From Solirubrobacteraceae bacterium (GTDB lineage Bacteria > Actinomycetota > Thermoleophilia > Solirubrobacterales > Solirubrobacteraceae): a stretch of DNA of 7,672 nt. Numbering within the stretch: position 1 is the first letter of the stretch; every line of letters starts with the position of its first letter. Both the position numbers and the translations under genes were made by a program. The stretch spans positions 1-7,672 of the forward strand of contig JASHQV010000379.1 in the NCBI GenBank assembly GCA_030038955.1, given 5' to 3'. A model generated the notes under the pieces. That model saw nothing but the letters and a program-made list of their open reading frames with translations, searched no databases and was not told where the DNA came from. This document shows positions 5,164 to 7,672 of the stretch, piece by piece.

Positions 5164-6198
5164 TCACGGCTCGAGCGCGGCCACCGTCGCAAGCACGACG
5201 AACGTCGCCACCAGTGCCGTTCCCTCGAACGTCGTCGCAACCCCGTCATTTGTGATCTGCCAGACGATCAGTGCGGTGCCGATCAGCGCCCCGATGTAGA
5301 CGGGCTCGAGCGTGAACGTCAACCGCGTCGCGGTCAGCAGCGACACCAGTACCAGCCCTGGGTACAGGAAGGCGACGACCTGGACGACCGAGTTCTTGAC
5401 CACCGAGATCGCCAGATCCGCCTGCTGTTTCCAGGCGAGCACGACCGCGACCGTGTTCTCGACGGCGTTGCCGGCGATCGCCACGATCACCAAGCCGGCG
5501 AACGCCTGCGAGACGTGAAGCGTGTGGATCGTCGGCTCGAGCGCGTGGATGAACCAGTCGGATGCGAACGCCGACCCCGCGCCTCCCGCCAGCAGCAGCC
5601 CGAAGCTCACCGGCATCGACATCCGGGCGGCCGGGCCGGCGACGACCGCGGCCGCTCCCGAGCGCAGGTAATGTGGCAGCCAGACTGCGTATACGAGCAG
5701 CAGCGCGGCCGCCCCGACGATCGAGATCGTCTCTGTGTGCAGGTGCGCCGAGTTGTGCCCGGCAGCCACCAAGCCGACCAGCACGATCAGGAACGACGCG
5801 ATCAGCAGCAGCGTGGTGGTGTCCTTGGGCAGCGTCACGTCGAAGTCCATTCGGCCGGCTCCGGACCTCGACGCACCGGCGATCAGCGCGAGGCCGAGGA
5901 CCAGCAGCGCGTTGACGAAGATCGAGCCGAGGATCGCTGTCTGGGCGACGATCGCGTCGCCGGCCTGGAGCGCGAACAGCACGACGAAGAACTCGGGCAG
6001 GTTACCCATCGTCGACTGCAGCATCCCGGTGACGGCGGGCCCGAACCGGGGCGCCAGCTGCTCGGTCCCCGTGGACACCGTCCAAGCGAGGCCGGCGAGG
6101 GCCAGCGCTGCCAGCACGAACGCCAGCACCGCCGGGACGCCCGGCAGGTAGCGCGCGACCGCCGCCGCGGCCGTGAGCAGCAAGACGAGCGCAAGCAA
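5164..6198 (-). CDS. Ca2+/H+ antiporter-type CaCA-family cation exchanger
   Basis: A 344-aa, roughly 11-helix exchanger that would swap cytoplasmic Ca2+ (or another cation) for protons. The two inverted alpha repeats are present: GNLPEFFVVLFALQAG at 65-80, leading into QTAILGSIFVNALLVLGL, and GNAVENTVAVVLAWKQQADL at 243-262. The key acidic residues E69 and E247 are kept. The second repeat deviates from the usual GNAAEH...GSALQIAL: N248 replaces His and KNSVVQVV replaces the GS motif, so ion preference may differ. A loop with several His residues (148-155, HNSAHLHT) faces between repeats. The chosen start is TTG at 6196-6198 with GAGG 5 nt upstream; no ATG or GTG lies in frame between it and the wecA stop at 6271. 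It follows wecA by 72 bp and may be transcribed with it. It has no obvious regulator other than the downstream merR. Confidence 0.86.
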   Translation of the reverse strand: MLALVLLLTAAAAVARYLPGVPAVLAFVLAALALAGLAWTVSTGTEQLAPRFGPAVTGMLQSTMGNLPEFFVVLFALQAGDAIVAQTAILGSIFVNALLVLGLALIAGASRSGAGRMDFDVTLPKDTTTLLLIASFLIVLVGLVAAGHNSAHLHTETISIVGAAALLLVYAVWLPHYLRSGAAAVVAGPAARMSMPVSFGLLLAGGAGSAFASDWFIHALEPTIHTLHVSQAFAGLVIVAIAGNAVENTVAVVLAWKQQADLAISVVKNSVVQVVAFLYPGLVLVSLLTATRLTFTLEPVYIGALIGTALIVWQITNDGVATTFEGTALVATFVVLATVAALEP

Positions 6199-6270
6199 GG
6201 CGACCTCGATCGACGACAGCCCGCGCGCGCGCCCGGCCGGCTCAGCTGGGAGATCAACTGCCTGCGGCGA
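6199..6270. other. wecA-cax gap
   Basis: A 72-bp spacer with a GC-alternating stretch (about 6220-6231) and the GAGG ribosome binding site for the TTG start. No convincing terminator is visible, which favours read-through transcription from wecA. Confidence 0.4.
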
Positions 6271-7491
6271 CTAACCCACCCTCTCGAACTCGCCGGTCTC
6301 GACGTCGTGCTGCACCTGCTCGTCGATCTCCCGCTCGCTGCTCGCCGGCTCCAGGTGTCGCAGCTGGGCGGCCCGCACGCCGCGGAACTTGAGGATCTCC
6401 AGCACGTACACGAGGTACACGCTGGCCGCCAGCGCGATCAGCAGGATCGCCGCCATCACGAGGCTCCACCCCAGCCGGTAGTGGCCATTGTGGTCCGGGT
6501 CGAAGGGGACGAAGCGGAACGCCAGCGCGACGCCGGCGAGCATCACCGTCCAGGCGTACAGGTACGCGACCGTCTTGCGCGGCGAGAAACCGATTCGCGC
6601 CATCCGATGGTGGAAGTGGTTGGCGTCGGCCGACCACGGCTTGCGCCGGTACTTGAGCCGCTTGGCAACGACGAAGCTGGTGTCCAGGAACGGTACGGCG
6701 AGGATCAGCAGTGGCACCGCCAGGGCGACCACCAGCCCCGTCTTGAGCGTGCCGATCACCGCCACCACCCCCAACATGTAGCCAAGCAGGTTGGACCCCG
6801 AGTCGCCCATGAACACCCGCGCGGGCGGGAAGTTGAAGAACAGGAAGCCGAGTGAGCCGCCGGCGATCAGCGCGGACAGCACCGCGACCTGGCTGCCGCC
6901 GCCGGCGATGTCGAACACCATGATCGTGAAGGCGATCCCGTCGATCGTGCACAGCCCCGCCGCGAGCCCATCGACGCCGTCCGAGAGGTTGACGATGTTC
7001 ATCAGGACGACCAACCAGATCGCGCTGAGCACGCCACCCTCGTGCGGAAACGTGAGCAGACCGATGAACGGCAGCGTCACATCGGTCACGTTGACCCCGG
7101 CCTCGACGGCGATCACGGCGGCGGCGATCTGACCGAGCAGCTTGGCCAGTGGATTCAGCTCGCGGTAGTCGTCGATCGCACCGATCAGCGTGATCACGCC
7201 CGCTCCGACGAGGACGGCCCAGACGTGGACCGTGCCGCCGGAGCTGTGGGGCAGCGTGTGCGGTGTGGGGGGCAGCTGGATCGTGGCCGGCAGCCACACG
7301 ATCGCCGCGATCAGGATCCCGGCGAGGATCGCCAGACCGCCGAGCTTGGGCGTCGGCTTCTGGCTCAGGCCGCGGGCCCGAGGAAAGTCGATCGCTCCGA
7401 GCCGTCGGGCGAACCGCGCCGCCACCGGCGTCAGCACGGCGGCGACGCCCATCGCGATCAGGAAGGCGAGAACGGCGTGCCAGTAATTCAT
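6271..7491 (-). CDS. wecA: WecA/TagO-type undecaprenyl-phosphate HexNAc-1-phosphate transferase
   Basis: A 406-aa polytopic enzyme of the MraY/WecA group. It moves a HexNAc-1-phosphate, usually GlcNAc, from UDP to undecaprenyl phosphate on the cytoplasmic face, the first step of wall polymer, arabinogalactan-linker or O-antigen synthesis. Family motifs occur in order: KPTPKLGG (45-52), GAIDDYRELNP (104-114, Mg2+-binding D107-D108), NIVNLSDGVDGLAAG (165-179, D171 and D174), FPPARVFMGDSGSNLLG (221-237) and HFHHRM (292-297), the His motif that marks WecA/TagO rather than MraY. The C-terminal ~35 residues are a charged cytoplasmic tail (SEREIDEQVQHD). The ATG at 7489-7491 gives MNYWHAVLAF, matching the expected helix 1; an ATG four codons upstream (7503) is equally possible and neither has a strong ribosome binding site. 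The open frame extending to 7665 is repeat sequence and is excluded. In Mycobacterium and Streptomyces this gene (rfe) sits next to the atp operon. Confidence 0.93.
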   Translation of the reverse strand: MNYWHAVLAFLIAMGVAAVLTPVAARFARRLGAIDFPRARGLSQKPTPKLGGLAILAGILIAAIVWLPATIQLPPTPHTLPHSSGGTVHVWAVLVGAGVITLIGAIDDYRELNPLAKLLGQIAAAVIAVEAGVNVTDVTLPFIGLLTFPHEGGVLSAIWLVVLMNIVNLSDGVDGLAAGLCTIDGIAFTIMVFDIAGGGSQVAVLSALIAGGSLGFLFFNFPPARVFMGDSGSNLLGYMLGVVAVIGTLKTGLVVALAVPLLILAVPFLDTSFVVAKRLKYRRKPWSADANHFHHRMARIGFSPRKTVAYLYAWTVMLAGVALAFRFVPFDPDHNGHYRLGWSLVMAAILLIALAASVYLVYVLEILKFRGVRAAQLRHLEPASSEREIDEQVQHDVETGEFERVG

Positions 7492-7530
7492 GGCGACGCC
7501 CATAGCATGGCAGCCGCACCCGTCTGATCT

Positions 7531-7554
7531 GCGCGCGCGCCTGCACGCGCGCGC
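7531..7554. repeat. GC-alternating hairpin in the wecA leader
   Basis: GCGCGCGCG (7531-7539) and CGCGCGCGC (7546-7554) form a 9-bp stem with a 6-nt loop, 40 bp before the wecA ATG. The arms are alternating purine-pyrimidine, a classic Z-DNA-prone sequence. A 10-bp palindrome GCGCATGCGC follows at 7564-7573. Confidence 0.65.
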
Positions 7555-7575
7555 TGGGCTAGCGCGCATGCGCCT

Positions 7576-7671
7576 GGACGGGCGGCGCGCGTGCGCCTCT
7601 GGACGGGCAGCGCGCATGCGGCCGGACGGGCGGCGCGCGTGCGCCTCTGGACGGGCAGCGCGCATGCGGCC
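7576..7671. repeat. 48-bp tandem repeat upstream of wecA
   Basis: Two copies (7576-7623 and 7624-7671) appear identical, and the array reaches the window edge, so more copies may follow. Each unit divides into two related halves, starting GGACGGGCGGCGCGCGTGCG and GGACGGGCAGCGCGCATGCG. A partial half-unit lies at 7562-7575. Any wecA promoter within the window would lie in or beside this array. Confidence 0.9.
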
Positions 7672-7672
7672 G

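Noticed and set aside
6196..6273. wecA and cax in the same frame, separated by one TAG with an open spacer, as a possible read-through fusion
   Set aside because: A 72-bp stop-free stretch is expected by chance at this GC content, and cax has its own GAGG-preceded TTG start.
5515..6855. 446-codon plus-strand open frame opposite cax and wecA
   Set aside because: The translation is a Gln/Arg/Asp/His-rich low-complexity sequence typical of antisense frames in high-GC DNA, and the minus strand encodes two clear protein families here.
6254..7546. 430-codon minus-strand frame overlapping wecA
   Set aside because: It is a shifted frame of wecA with Arg/Gly-rich translation; all catalytic motifs are in the other frame.
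7492..7665. N-terminal extension of wecA to 7665 containing a 16-residue repeat
   Set aside because: It translates the 48-bp DNA repeat into Arg/Ala/Pro-rich sequence unlike the family, whose first helix begins at MNYWHAVLAF.

Overview
The window is a high-GC bacterial chromosome segment in which every convincing gene lies on the minus strand. It reads, in transcription order from the right edge, as wecA - cax - merR - MFS efflux - secreted protein - AtpZ-like - AtpI-like - atpB - atpE (cut by the left edge). The organism is most likely an actinobacterium, probably of the Thermoleophilia/Solirubrobacterales type. Three things suggest this: the GC-saturated third codon positions; wecA upstream of the F-ATPase operon, as in Mycobacterium and Streptomyces; and a secreted protein starting with the 'RPSPA...ALVAAIGGGTAWA' signal-anchor typical, as I recall it, of a large Solirubrobacterales family. 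No 16S rRNA or other marker gene is present, so this placement is an inference.

Right part (6271-7672): a WecA/TagO-type undecaprenyl-phosphate sugar-1-phosphate transferase, preceded by a GC-alternating leader with a 9-bp hairpin and a 48-bp tandem repeat that runs to the window edge.

Middle part (2473-6198): a set of genes not usually found between wecA and the atp genes. It holds a divergent Ca2+/H+ antiporter-type CaCA exchanger, a cysteine-free MerR regulator overlapping by 4 bp an Fsr-type MFS exporter, and a secreted or membrane-anchored two-part protein. The last 13 or so codons of merR are repeated, in frame, at the end of the MFS gene, a trace of past recombination.

Left part (1-2208): the head of the F-type ATP synthase operon. 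It has a small AtpZ-like two-helix protein with a 19-residue repeat in its N-terminus, a four-helix AtpI-like protein starting at TTG, subunit a (4-bp ATGA overlap with the previous gene) and the N-terminus of subunit c. WecA starts lipid-linked glycan synthesis, the exchanger and MFS pump move ions or drugs, and the Fo genes build the proton-driven rotor and stator.

Every non-coding gap is shorter than 300 bp, but most carry tandem repeats or palindromes: 48-bp repeats at 7576-7671, five 23-28 bp units at 3271-3399, a 35-bp duplication at 2181-2250 and a 39-nt perfect palindrome at 2248-2286. I saw no tRNA, rRNA, CRISPR array, transposase or phage gene. All promoter and terminator proposals are by eye.
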